Source: Heterobilharzia americana (Eukaryota > Platyhelminthes > Trematoda > Strigeidida > Schistosomatidae). From it: 64,000 nt of DNA. This document shows positions 35,714 to 46,322 of the stretch, piece by piece. The position numbers and the translations under genes were made by a program. Every line of letters begins with the position of its first letter. The first letter of the stretch is position 1. The notes under the pieces are model-generated. The model was not told the origin of the DNA. It searched no databases and saw only the letters and a program-made list of their open reading frames with translations. The stretch lies in the NCBI GenBank assembly GCA_944470555.2, contig OX104134.1, positions 75,758,678-75,822,677 of the forward strand, in the 5' to 3' direction.

Positions 35714-36881
35714 TCATTTACTGGCCTGGTAGATGGAGGGTGTCGCTGTAGTATTTCTGCCCCTGAATTGGCCGATTGCTATGGCCGACAGCAGTCGACT
35801 CGAGTATGCCATCATCCGCATGGCCGGAGGTGTCATTATTTTGTGAAGCCCGAAAAAAGATGGATTTTCCGGGAGGGTCCGGAGCCCAGATTCCTCACAA
35901 AACGCTGGATAGATGTTACTTAAGCTGGCCTTTGTGTCATAGCCAGGTTGGGTATAGGGTCCCTTTTTCTGAACGCTCAAGAGGAGAGTTTTGAGGTTGT
36001 TCACTTTGGGTTGCGAACTAAAGTACCTCGGTGGTGCATTAGAGTTATATTCCTAAGTAGAAGGGAACTACACAGTGGAATGTGACGGGCAAAACCTGTT
36101 ATTATTTCTTGAAACCGTATTCCCCGGTTTGGGTGGTTTGAGCTATCTGCTGTGCGCTTCGCTTGCTCTCTCGCAATTGGACAGCTGAACAGTATTATGG
36201 CTGGCTGAGGTAATTTTGTTTCCTGGTTCTGGGAGAGGAGTGTCTTTATAGTTATCCCTGCACGGGAAAGAACCAACCTGAGACATATTCATGGGGCTAG
36301 TCGGCAGCAGGTGATTGCGGGTTCTTGAGTTCGCTCGGTAGCATTGTTTGTTGTTAAAAAGTTTAGATCTCCATGACGTTTCGCTTAGGTATACTGCATT
36401 CAGCGGCAAAACCAAAGAGGTGGGTTGCGCAGACCGGTCTGTCTGTGCGATATAATCTGACTGACTGCCCCGGGACCATTGCGGTCCATCACTAAGATTT
36501 GTGTTGTCATCTGGTCTGTGGATACTATATTTACGCACATTGGTGGTATGGAGTCTCCATTTCTCATGCTCCCTGTTGTGTGCATAAGTTACTCGGTGGT
36601 AACTGGAGGGAGTGTAGGGGTCAGTGGAGTCCTAGCAAGCTCGTCACCAAAACAACTCGTTAACTGCCTTCCACCTTTGACATCTCGCGGTTTTAGGGAA
36701 GCTTGCGGAGTCAGTCGGCTACGGAATTTCCGTGTACGACTCTGACACGAAGTTAGGTCACGAGGTATCTTAACCTTGCTAAATGGTGTCGTGGATCCTT
36801 TAATTCTCTGACTATCTGAGAAGCATTTTGCGTTGCGCGGCGAGTTAAACTGAAATAGAACAGGGTACACAGGAAGGGAGG
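35714..36881 (-). pseudogene. CR1 ORF1 remnant
   Basis: Several broken minus-strand frames match ORF1 of the CR1 copy at 46.3-48.1 kb: KIPRDLTSCQSRTRKFRSRL against KVLPDLTPCQRRTRVRNLM, and QPGYDTKASLSNIYPAFCEESG followed by the PSFFGLHKIM block. ORF1 proteins of this clade bind RNA; the N-terminal half is missing here. Confidence 0.7.
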
Positions 36882-37652
36882 CAGTGAAGACGGGACTGAC
36901 CTCAGGTGGACGTAGAGAAGACAGAGGTGATGAAGATACCCAACCAATAACAGCATCAACAACAAGCACCAATCACCATCAACGGGAGAAATCTGAATCA
37001 AGTCATCTCTTTCACCTACCTACCCGAGGCAGCATCGTTTCAACTACAGGTGGCACAGACCAGGATGTCAAAGCCAGCCAAGATCGGAAAAGCAAGACAG
37101 GCTATCACTAATCTGAAATCAGTGTGGAGATCTACTGCACTGCACTCAGCATAAAACGTGAACAAGATCCGGATTTTCAACACCAATGTCAGTCAATTCA
37201 GTGCTTCTATGTGATGTTTCAGAGACTTGGAGCGTTACGAAGGGCATTTCCAACAAACTACAGACAAACATCAACAACTGCCGTCTATGCCAACTCAATA
37301 CTGAAGATTAGATGGCCAGAACAATAAGAATAAGCAACATGGAATTCCGACCTGGTAACGAACCAACCAAAAACCTATCGTCCAATAAATATGCAGCGGA
37401 AGAAAGTGTAGATGGATTAGATTGGACATATACTGAGAAGACCGTTTGAGGACATCATGTGCCAGGCCAGGCCGTCGAGTGGAACCCGAATGGGAAACGA
37501 CGAGTTGGGCGTGTGAGGCGAGGGTGACATGGAGGAGATGGTGTGAGGAGGAAATGAAGGCTTCTGGGCAGTCGTGGAGCCAGGTTGAGAAGACTGCAGA
37601 GAATAGAGTGAAACGGAGACGTACTACTGAGTCCCTACGTTCCACTTGAAGC
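36882..37652 (+). mobile_element. RTE retrotransposon copy C, 3' part
   Basis: It resumes the element interrupted at 33,008: GAGGCAGTGAAGACGGGACT continues the block read in copy A as GAGGCAGCGAAGACGGGACT, leaving only about 26 bases of RTE missing at the break. It then carries FHLPTRGS, TTGGTDQDVK, and the C-terminal region to a terminal GTCCCTACGTTCCACTTGAA near 37,650, comparable with the 3' end of copy A. Confidence 0.85.
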
Positions 37653-40530
37653 CCAAAGCACAAAAAATAACATTGAAAATATACCACTGGTCCACCTCCA
37701 GTTAAATGATCATGCCGAGCATTTTGTGGAGAGAGGGGACGAGAGCTGAGGATTTCCCTTATTCGTTAATCACAGCAGCAAGCAGACAACCCAGAGTAGG
37801 TTAAAACCAGCAACAACGGCCTAGCCCTCTCACCGGGACACATGAAGATTTCCCTGCAGTTCCAAATAACGCAAGTGAGCACATGTGAAGCTTGATGAGT
37901 GTGGCACATTCAGACTCAGTGACGAAGGGCTAATGAAATCTTTGGTTCAAAACCTTCGGGTCTCAATCTTCAGTGACCTCAGATCTGGTGCCGGCTGACC
38001 AAAATATTTCCTTTTGCCACCTGGCACTTGTAACCCTACGACAAACTATTGACATAATGATAACAATAATAATAATATTTGTTCCTGAATATGCAGGCAC
38101 GCACCATTTTTGCAGGTATGCATAAGTTTCTATATGAATCACATGTGTCTTCACGGAAGGTAATCTCAATCCCCACTTATTGTCACTAAAGGTATAAGTG
38201 CTACATGTTTATATGATGGAACATCCCGGCAGAATAAGTATGCAAAAATTTGCCATCTTGACAAGTGGAAGCATTGTCTTCTCATTAACAAAAAACCAGG
38301 TTTGTATCTCTACACTACACGGAGAGAAATAAAGCTAATGCTTCCATTGTAACAGTTCGTACTTTTTGCTTGAGATAATGATGAAACGTTTGTGAGGGAA
38401 TGTAGGCACATTTCGTTTGCTTATTGTGCTTCATTCGTGATTCCAGCACTGCATAATTCGTGTATGTTAGTACTATTTCACATCAGAGACGCATAATCTT
38501 GATGAATGTTACCACTGGGAGCCAAATATCTTCACTTTCCACTTCGGCATCCAGAAGCAACAAACTTGCTTGAATGCGCCGCGTGGGCTTCCAGGACACC
38601 TTGTCCGCCGTTTCCACGGTCGTGACAACCTTGCGGTCGGCAATTGTTGGGCTTTCCCGTTCACTTTTATGATGAGTAAACCATAGATTTAGATAATTAT
38701 GAAGTTGTAGTCCAGTGATTACTTTTCATTTCCGCTTGTCGTAGTTAGCCGTTGTGAACTCTGTAAAACTGGTTACCCTCCACGGAGAGTAGTTTCAGCC
38801 TAGGTCTGTTCCCTGAATAACTAATTCTGGACGACGACCAAGCCAACGCTTAGAACTGGACTGCTGCTCTACAACACGAAAAAACACACAAAGCAGTAGG
38901 CAGAGAAAGAAGCAAAGAGTTCAACAGGGAGACTGTCACCACATGTTTTCCTATCGAATCTTAAACAATTTTATATGGCGTCACCTTTGATTCGGGAACT
39001 ATAGGAAGAATTATTTGTAACTCATCCGGGGCCTCCGCACAAAACCAGTTCATGAGCCACACGATAAACGTACTTCAAGGATCGATGTATATCACCCTGG
39101 AAAATAAAAGACCAAGAAGTGAGATAACGACGACGTACAACACTTAAGTACTCCAGACCACCAGCTCTATTGCTTACTTCACACTAGTTCTGATGCCAGT
39201 ATTCGAGGGAGAATAAAAAATTGGAACTGGGGGTTGGTAAGCAAACGTATGGTGCGCCCTCAACTCCTTAAGAGTTGTTAGGGCTTAGATCCTCTTCCCA
39301 TGGTTGTTTAGACTTTGTCGTCGAAATCCTTAGATTATAAAGCCATAAAATGTCACAGTTTGGAATCGCATACTTGGCCACCGTAAACCTGCCCATAACC
39401 GAATTTCCTTGGCTTTAGAAATAGGTTCAATATGCGGGAACAAGTGTTCCACAGGCTAGGGACGAAAGACAGTAAGGCTTCAGTTCCCGGTGTTCCATCG
39501 CCGACCATTTGAAAGCATTCGAAATTCATGCAGGAATCCAGGTTCGTGAACCCGTAAGGGGTAAAAATTTCAGTAAGGCCAGTATATTTAGTTTCCCAGC
39601 AGCTGGTGTTTCCTAGTTAGTCTGTCTTAAGTGACTGTCTAGAAGTCAACTCACCTGACCTTTATCCAATGATAGTTCCAAAACTGTCCCCCAAACTACG
39701 CTTTCTAACATTTACAAAAGGGATATTTGATCGAATCCGTGGTTGAAGCTTTCTACATGCTCAGTAATATCAACTGAGCTGACTGAAGTAACTGACTCGC
39801 CGTTAAATATTTTAGCCCATTTAGGTTACTGTGAAGTACTTCATTGTCAATGTACTGATGGAAATAACTGAAACCACAAATCTTATGGTGGCAGTCGGAT
39901 GGTTGACTGCTCTGAGGAGATGGTGCTGATGAATCACCTGTATCTTGGAATTAATATCAACCTTAGCACGCTAGACCTGAGTACAGGGGTCGCTCAAAAA
40001 GCAGGTTGTCGAGCCAATGACACCTAATACCTTATCTCCCCGAGGAAAGGGAGAATAGAAGCCCGCTTTCCGATTTTTGACCCGCCTGCTAAATTGGGAG
40101 GTTCATCAACTTCCAACCAAGTTTGGAGAAATCTCGTGCTGTCTATATCCCAGAAAACATACTGATCTACTAGTTGTCAGACGACGCGTACTTACGGGTA
40201 CGCGGAAATTCTTACCCTCTGTTAACAGGTTTCAACAATCCTTCTACGAAAAGATGTTGCCTTCGTGTGAGGAAGGGTCAGTTGTCACACTGGTACAAAT
40301 ATTTATTGGCAATCTGCGTCACGTTATTAGCTAGTATGCATCGTCTCTCGTTGCAAAAGTTGAAATGATAATAAACGAATCACTGTGATAGATCTCGGAC
40401 ACAATTCTGTGTTATTCAATGCAAAACATGTTAAACGGAAACTGACTGTGAACGGATAACCCATTGATGTACTTGGGAAGAATTTTTCCAGACGTATCGT
40501 ACCACTCGGTTTCCCGAAAGTATTCAAAAG
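37653..40530. other. Non-coding interval with no recognised element
   Basis: No supported gene or family match. The frames at 37,963-38,169 (-) and 40,077-40,527 show no motif. The insertion site of the LTR element (AGGT, 40,531-40,534) closes the interval. Confidence 0.4.
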
Positions 40531-40534
40531 AGGT

Positions 40535-40966
40535 TGTAGGGATGCGTGTTACAATTCCGTAACGTTTGATCAACCCTACTTAATTTGATGTGCTCTAGTA
40601 CCTGCTTAACCAGTACTTTACCTAACGTGTAAGTACTGGTAACAAAACACAAATCAAAAGAACTGATACGCAATGTATTTAAAGGAGCTATGTATTTAAG
40701 GTAAATGTAATAATAATGAATGAGGGAAAAGTTTAATCAACTTATCTGGCTTGTAAGGCTGAACTAGGGACTCGGAGTACGTGCGTGGTGATCAGCACAA
40801 TGGAGCGCAAAAATGGCGTCCAAGCCTGCTCGGATGCATGCTCGTTAAAACAAAACTTAAAACACCCTAAGCATCCGGAGGCAAGCTAGAGATTTATTTA
40901 GTTAATTTAATTTAAACTATTTATTTTAGCCCTAGTTATATTTTGGTGCCAGGAAGGTGCACTACA
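40535..40966 (-). repeat. 3' LTR
   Basis: 432 bp, bounded TGTAG/CTACA, identical by eye to 44,737-45,168. It is the 3' LTR because the coding frames run on the minus strand. Confidence 0.93.
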
Positions 40967-40970
40967 GGTT

Positions 40971-40983
40971 ATCCCCCTCCTAG
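40971..40983 (-). promoter_or_regulatory. Polypurine tract
   Basis: Minus-strand CTAGGAGGGGGAT lies four bases from the 3' LTR, the expected place for plus-strand DNA priming. Confidence 0.7.
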
Positions 40984-41595
40984 AAGGTTGTTGGGATACC
41001 GGCAACCTTCGATCCTAGGAGGCGACTGCGAGGCGGACACGCAACACCTTTCCATATTGGTGATGGAGTAGGTGACGTGTGGGTCTCCGAAGCTAGTGCA
41101 ACTATGCACACCTACGAGGTAAGATAACTTTGCGTCTAGACGCAACCCTTCTCGCAGTGGTGGAAGGTGACCCAAAGCCTCCGTCTACTTTTCCCTATTG
41201 CTTCTTAATCTACCGGGGAGTGTACAGGGGGAAATTGGTACAAAGAGAACCGAAGAACGATCCAAGTAGCATCGTCAGCGGCCAATTGTATCCAATTTTC
41301 AACGCATTTTCTAGGTTCTGCAAGAAGAAAGAAATGGGACATTAGAGTGCTAAGAAAAGGAAAACCAAACAATTCGAAGTGGGAGTAGTACAGAAAAAAA
41401 AATAATAACCAACCAAAAAAAGTTTTCGGAATTTAAATTGTATTTTTGGTTTTTCTTTTTTTTTTGAAAAAAAAACTGTTTGCAAAGTAGTAAACATGAC
41501 TTTTGAAAACTTTAGGTATGAAAACGCATTGAAAGTGTATGCCACGACAAAGTAGTTGAAACTCCGAATTCACCAAGTGTGAAGTTGCTCTGGGG

Positions 41596-41795
41596 CTAAT
41601 TAACGAACTCGGCGTATCGCTTGGGCCAATGTACACGCCTCCCAGCACGTGTAGAGGTTACTGGATCAGTGTTACTAGACGTGGCTCTTTTAGAAGGTTC
41701 AGGATACGCGCGACTAAACGAGTCTGTTAGGGAGTCCGGCGGCAAGGGTCTGGGTGTGCCTGTGGAGGTGTCGCACAATATTGACACTTCACTGT
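41596..41795 (-). pseudogene. C-terminal tail of pol, after the integrase deletion
   Basis: A minus-strand frame ending in RRVHWPKRYAEFVN resembles the basic tail that closes pol in CsRn1-type elements. It directly abuts the end of RNase H. No HHCC zinc finger or DDE integrase block exists between them, where over a kilobase would be expected. Confidence 0.65.
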
Positions 41796-42215
41796 TCAGG
41801 AGCGGTAACGCTGTATCTTCAGAGAGGATGAGTGTTGAAGTTTTTCAATCTCCTCGTCTGAATCCTGAAGTTCGGCAATCTTCCGTAAGTCGACTGCTCG
41901 AGGCAAAGTAGTGGTGCAAACGCGAGACAGTGCGTCCGCGACAGGGTTATTCACACCAGAAATATGACGGATGTCCGACGTGAATTGCGAAATATAATCT
42001 AGGTGACGTAATTCACGCGGTGAATATCTGTCAGTAGTGGTGTGTAAGGCATACGTCAGAGGTTTATGGTCGGTAAAGATGATGAAGTCACGACCTTCCA
42101 CAAAATGACGAAAATGTTTCACTGAGGCATATATGGCGAGCAGTTCCCTGCCGAAAGTGCTGTACCGCATTTCGCAGGTGGATAACTTCCGGAGAAGAAT
42201 GCAACTGGGATCCAA
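41796..42215 (-). pseudogene. RNase H domain of pol, frameshifted from RT
   Basis: The frame carries [34 protein letters not shown] and GVNNPVADALSR, the standard gypsy RNase H blocks. It overlaps the end of the RT frame, and a lost base near 42,193 separates the two. RNase H removes the RNA template during reverse transcription. Confidence 0.88.
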
Positions 42216-43714
42216 GTGTGATCCGAAAGTTGTTGCAACACAGCTCCAATGGCCGTGTTAGAGGCGTCAACCGCAATGCTGAGAGGTAGGTTTACGTCTT
42301 GATGCACCAGCATCGTGGCGTCTGCTATTGCGGTTTTGATCTTGCGAAATGCTTCTAGTGCCTCCGGAGTCAAGCTGAAAGTTTTACATTTACTTTTCAG
42401 CAGGTCGGTCAGTGCAGTCAAAATGTGTGCACATTGGGGAATGAAGCGACGATAATAGCTCACCATACCCAGAAACACACGCAGAGCTTTAAGTGACGCT
42501 GGGACTGGGAAGTCTTGGATCGCCTGTACCTTTTCAGGTAGTGGGCGAATGCCTTGCTCGTCGATAACGTGTCCCAAAAATTTTAGTGAACGAACGCCAA
42601 TTTGGCATTTGGCCAGGTTGACTGTCATCGAATGCTCTGACAGTCTGGCGAAAACCTGTTTCAAGTGGTTAAAATGGGTGTCTTCGTCTGGACTAGCGAT
42701 TAGTATATCGTCTAGGTAGGCATAGGCGAAATCGAGTCCACGTAAAACATCGTGAATAAAACGTTGGAAGGTTTGTGCTGCATTGCGAAGACCAAAAGGC
42801 ATACGGAGGAACTCAAAAAGACCAAACGGTGTAATGACGGCTGTCTTGGGAACATCATCAGGATGAACCGGGATCTGATGATATGCACGCGTCAAGTCAA
42901 GCTTACTGAAGATAACCGAGCCTTTTAAAGATGCAGTCAAGTCGTGAATGTGAGGGACTGGGTAACGATCTGGAATCGTTTTAGCGTTGAGCCTTCGGTA
43001 GTCACCACAAGGCCTCCAGTCCATGCCATTGTTCTTGGGTACCACATGCAAGGGTGAAGACCATGGACTGTTGGATGGTCTGATTATTCCCATTTCAAGC
43101 ATGTGTTCGAACTCGGCTTTTACAGCACGCAGTTTCTCCGGGGATAATCGCCGTGGTTTCGCAAATACTGGAGGGCCAGTCGTCGTTATGTGATGAGAAA
43201 CGTTCGAAGTCACACAAGGGACACAACGACTTGGCTTAAAGACATCCGGAAAGGACTGAATGATAGACGCATAGGGACTAGAAGCGTCCGTCGTGCAGTA
43301 CACGGGACTGAGGGGCGGCGTCTTTGTGACTATACCGGAAACAGAGAGTGTTGTGGTAGAATCTATCAACTTATGCTTGCCAGCATCTACCAGCAGCTGA
43401 TAGTGCTGCAAGAGATCCATACCAATAATGCCGGTGGTCACATCTGCCACTATGAAAACCCAACGAAAGGGACGACGCAATCCAAGGTTGAGATCGAGGA
43501 ATCTCCGACCATAGGTTGTGATGGGCGAACCGTTGGCGGCACGAAGTTGCAGAGACATTGGCCGCAGACGCTCTTCCTTCGTAGGTGGGATGACGCTAGC
43601 TTCTGCCCCAGTGTCAACTAGGAAGCGTATCCCAGAATGTCGATCAGTGACGAAGAAGAGGCGACATGGAAGTGGCTCGCCAGCGACGTTAGTCGCCGTC
43701 ACGTGCTGGCTCAC
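42190..43714 (-). pseudogene. Protease-reverse transcriptase part of pol
   Basis: Minus-strand frame of 531 codons. [14 protein letters not shown] near residue 30 is the retroviral-type aspartic protease active site. RT follows with [52 protein letters not shown], and the catalytic YLDDILIAS near residue 335, then the thumb and connection region ([26 protein letters not shown]). Its start overlaps the end of gag by four bases in another frame, typical of a frameshift-expressed pol. It runs out of frame at the RNase H junction. Confidence 0.92.
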
Positions 43715-44547
43715 ACGTTTCCCGCCTGGTTAGCCTCGAAGGTGCAAGGTCGAGTGCACTTTTTGGCATTGGCACCATAACGTTTATGGTACCAGCACAA
43801 CCTGGGTTGGGATTGTCGCGATTTGGAACGTCTGCTATCGGTACGGGAGGCAGACCTGTTGCGCGAGCGAGACGTGCGACCTTTGTAAGAACTACCAGAC
43901 CGCATTTCGTTCCTGATGCTGCACAACTCTTCATACAATTTTGAGATGTGAGTTATAACATCGAAACTTGTTGGCTCAACAGCCGAGGGAGGATTTTTGA
44001 ACGAATCCGTGGCAGTAGACAGTGCAGCTGAGATACTAGTGTTGGGTTTCGTAGCATCCACAGCTCTGTCAGCCGCTTCCGCCAACTCTATTAAGGGGCA
44101 CTTATGGAAGGGTGCGAGGATCCCTTGAACCGACTGTGGTAACCTCTGTAACCACAGTTGCTTGAGAAATGCTTCATCAATGTTGAAGTCAGCAATCAGC
44201 TGCTTCATCTGACGAAGCAGTTGCGTCGGCTTGCGATCACCCAGATGCACATCCCTGAAAAGTTCTTGCACTTTCTGCTGGTCAGTAAGTGCAACACGTT
44301 TGATGAGGGCGGTTTTGAGGCGATCGTAAAGATTCGGTGCTGGGTCATCTAGCACATCTGACACGTCTTCAATCACATTTTCCGGTAAGCTGACGATGAC
44401 TAAGTTGGACTTAGTTTCTTGTGATTGAATGTGTCTCAAGGCAAACTGAGCTTCCACATGGGAGAACCATGCAGATGGTCTGTGGGCCCAGAAGGTGGGA
44501 AGCTGGAGGGTTATGGCCATCTGCGCAGTCGAGTCGTTATCCGCCAT
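43711..44547 (-). CDS. Gag protein with CHCC-type zinc finger
   Basis: An intact 278-codon frame. Residues 10-130 fit the gypsy capsid region ([20 protein letters not shown] near the start). A basic Arg/Ser-rich stretch follows (residues 220-245), then [18 protein letters not shown], the CHCC arrangement characteristic of the CsRn1 clade rather than the usual CCHC. Gag would assemble the particle that packages element RNA. Being intact, it could still be made if the LTR promoter is active. Confidence 0.9.
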   Translation of the reverse strand: MADNDSTAQMAITLQLPTFWAHRPSAWFSHVEAQFALRHIQSQETKSNLVIVSLPENVIEDVSDVLDDPAPNLYDRLKTALIKRVALTDQQKVQELFRDVHLGDRKPTQLLRQMKQLIADFNIDEAFLKQLWLQRLPQSVQGILAPFHKCPLIELAEAADRAVDATKPNTSISAALSTATDSFKNPPSAVEPTSFDVITHISKLYEELCSIRNEMRSGSSYKGRTSRSRNRSASRTDSRRSKSRQSQPRLCWYHKRYGANAKKCTRPCTFEANQAGNV

Positions 44548-44716
44548 TGATCAGGGAATTAACGAGGCACGATAGTGATAATAAAAAAATTACAATGCAA
44601 AAATAACCAATGAGGAGTGCAATAATATAAAAAAAAACGCTAGACGTGCCAAAAACAAAATTAGGCCAGACAAATCAACGCAAGAGAACAAAGGTACTAG
44701 ACAAAATAAGAAGTGA

Positions 44717-44731
44717 TACTCGGGCTCACCA
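44717..44731 (-). promoter_or_regulatory. Primer-binding site
   Basis: Minus-strand TGGTGAGCCCGAGTA starts six bases after the 5' LTR and begins with TGG, complementary to a tRNA CCA end. CsRn1-type elements are reported to use tRNA-Trp; I could not verify which tRNA fits here. Confidence 0.65.
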
Positions 44732-44736
44732 ATTTT

Positions 44737-45168
44737 TGTAGGGATGCGTGTTACAATTCCGTAACGTTTGATCAACCCTACTTAATTTGATGTGCTCTAG
44801 TACCTGCTTAACCAGTACTTTACCTAACGTGTAAGTACTGGTAACAAAACACAAATCAAAAGAACTGATACGCAATGTATTTAAAGGAGCTATGTATTTA
44901 AGGTAAATGTAATAATAATGAATGAGGGAAAAGTTTAATCAACTTATCTGGCTTGTAAGGCTGAACTAGGGACTCGGAGTACGTGCGTGGTGATCAGCAC
45001 AATGGAGCGCAAAAATGGCGTCCAAGCCTGCTCGGATGCATGCTCGTTAAAACAAAACTTAAAACACCCTAAGCATCCGGAGGCAAGCTAGAGATTTATT
45101 TAGTTAATTTAATTTAAACTATTTATTTTAGCCCTAGTTATATTTTGGTGCCAGGAAGGTGCACTACA
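44737..45168 (-). repeat. 5' LTR
   Basis: 432 bp, identical by eye to 40,535-40,966. It should hold the promoter and polyadenylation signals for the minus-strand transcript; I did not identify the exact start. Confidence 0.93.
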
Positions 45169-45593
45169 AGGTAATTTCAACTCAGCATCATTCTGGTCTC
45201 AGTGTTTGGGCCATATATGTGGCCTCGTTGAAAGTGGTTGTACAAGTTTCATGAAGGAAGGTCGTTGGTCATGAAGGTAGGATAGTCATTCTTTCCTTGA
45301 CCTCCCATACACAGTAACACTTGTAAGTTCAACTTAATTTGCAAAGCGACTTTATTTCACTGGTGTTCAGCATCGTATACATTTCATGTTGAAGAACGAA
45401 CGCTGGATGAGGTCATTTGATAATTCGATACAGTGTAACAAAGAGGAAACCACCAGTATTAAAAAACAACAAAAACTAATGTCTGCTGCTCGAGAGATGT
45501 CCCCCTTGCCTCAGCGCCATAACAAATGACACTTTGGAGCTTTAAGCGATGCCTACAAGTTTCCTGTCTGGGTGGAATATCTTCACCGAACGG

Positions 45594-45650
45594 GGGCAGG
45601 TGCACCGGGTCAACGAGCCCCAAGCAGGACGAAATGCGCGTCATGCTAAC
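45594..45650 (+). mobile_element. Decayed SM-alpha hammerhead fragment
   Basis: CACCGGGTCAACGAGCCCCA then AGCAGGACGAAATGCGCGTC has the spacing of the hammerhead, with GGAC-GAAA and a GTC site preserved, but the CUGANGA box has been altered to TCAACGA. Upstream bases are too decayed to show a tRNA-like head. Confidence 0.5.
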
Positions 45651-46322
45651 CACCGACAAGTAAATCAAAATTGATGGCTTAGTCTGTCTGTTTTGATGGT
45701 CTATATGTACCCGTTACCTGGATGCCTCTCTCGAACATAACCACACAGTTTCACCGCAAATTGTAGACGGAGAGCATAGAATGAGACTGCTTTGAAGGGA
45801 AAATTGCTTAAGAAGCACGTAAAGTGGTTACACGCAGAGGAATAGATTCTTTTAGGACGATTATGCGCTACCAGGGTTAATTATCATGGTGTGCTTCATT
45901 AGTTCATGCAGAAAATGATGCAAATAACTATTACCATTTTTGAATAATTTTTCCCTTTTGAAGCGTGCGTTACATCTTTTGTGCTTTCCTCGTGCTGCTG
46001 TATTTTGGCAATCTGCCTACGATATAGTTACATTTTCCGCCTGCAAATTAAATCTTCTAAACATATACGTTATCCGCTAACTGTTGCTGTCATTTTCTCC
46101 GCAACTATTGGTTGCATATCTCTGGTTTTCATCAATACGTGAGCTTTGGTCTGGACTTCAGTGTTCTTCGCTATTTGGAGGGAAGTTGTAGCATCCTGCC
46201 GCTTTATCTACCAGGTTACTGCAAAAGCTGAGATTGACAGACAACCAATAACTTTAATCTGTGTTGCAGATAAGTCTCTAATCTTGCTATTTTATTGTCA
46301 GACAATAAATTTTTGCTTCTTT

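Larger units (their letters stand above)
33009..36881 (-). mobile_element. CR1-clade element, antisense insertion into RTE copy C
   Basis: On the minus strand the order is CR1: an ORF1 C-terminal region (36,870-35,714), an endonuclease region (35,691-35,218) and an RT region (34,491-33,663). It is the same family as the longer CR1 element at 46.1-51.2 kb; for example PSFFGLHKIM here stands where the other has PSFRGLQKLL. It is truncated at the 5' end inside ORF1, and the catalytic YADD/FADD half of RT is missing. The last 650 bases (33,009-33,660) are not recognisable as CR1 and may be another inserted fragment. Confidence 0.8.
40531..45172 (-). mobile_element. CsRn1/Boudicca-like gypsy LTR retrotransposon, integrase-deleted
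   Basis: A complete insertion: two 432-bp LTRs (40,535-40,966 and 44,737-45,168) that I could not distinguish by reading, each starting TGTAG and ending CTACA, flanked by the 4-bp target duplication AGGT (40,531-40,534 and 45,169-45,172). The internal region reads gag, protease, RT and RNase H on the minus strand with primer-binding and polypurine sites in place. The integrase core between RNase H and the pol C-terminal tail is missing. Identical LTRs imply a recent insertion, so this defective form was probably mobilised by proteins from an intact relative. Confidence 0.93.

Noticed and set aside
41342..41648. Short minus-strand frames between the pol tail and the 3' LTR
   Set aside because: They lie in the AT-rich 3' untranslated part of the LTR element, with poly-A and poly-T runs, and resemble no envelope or accessory protein.
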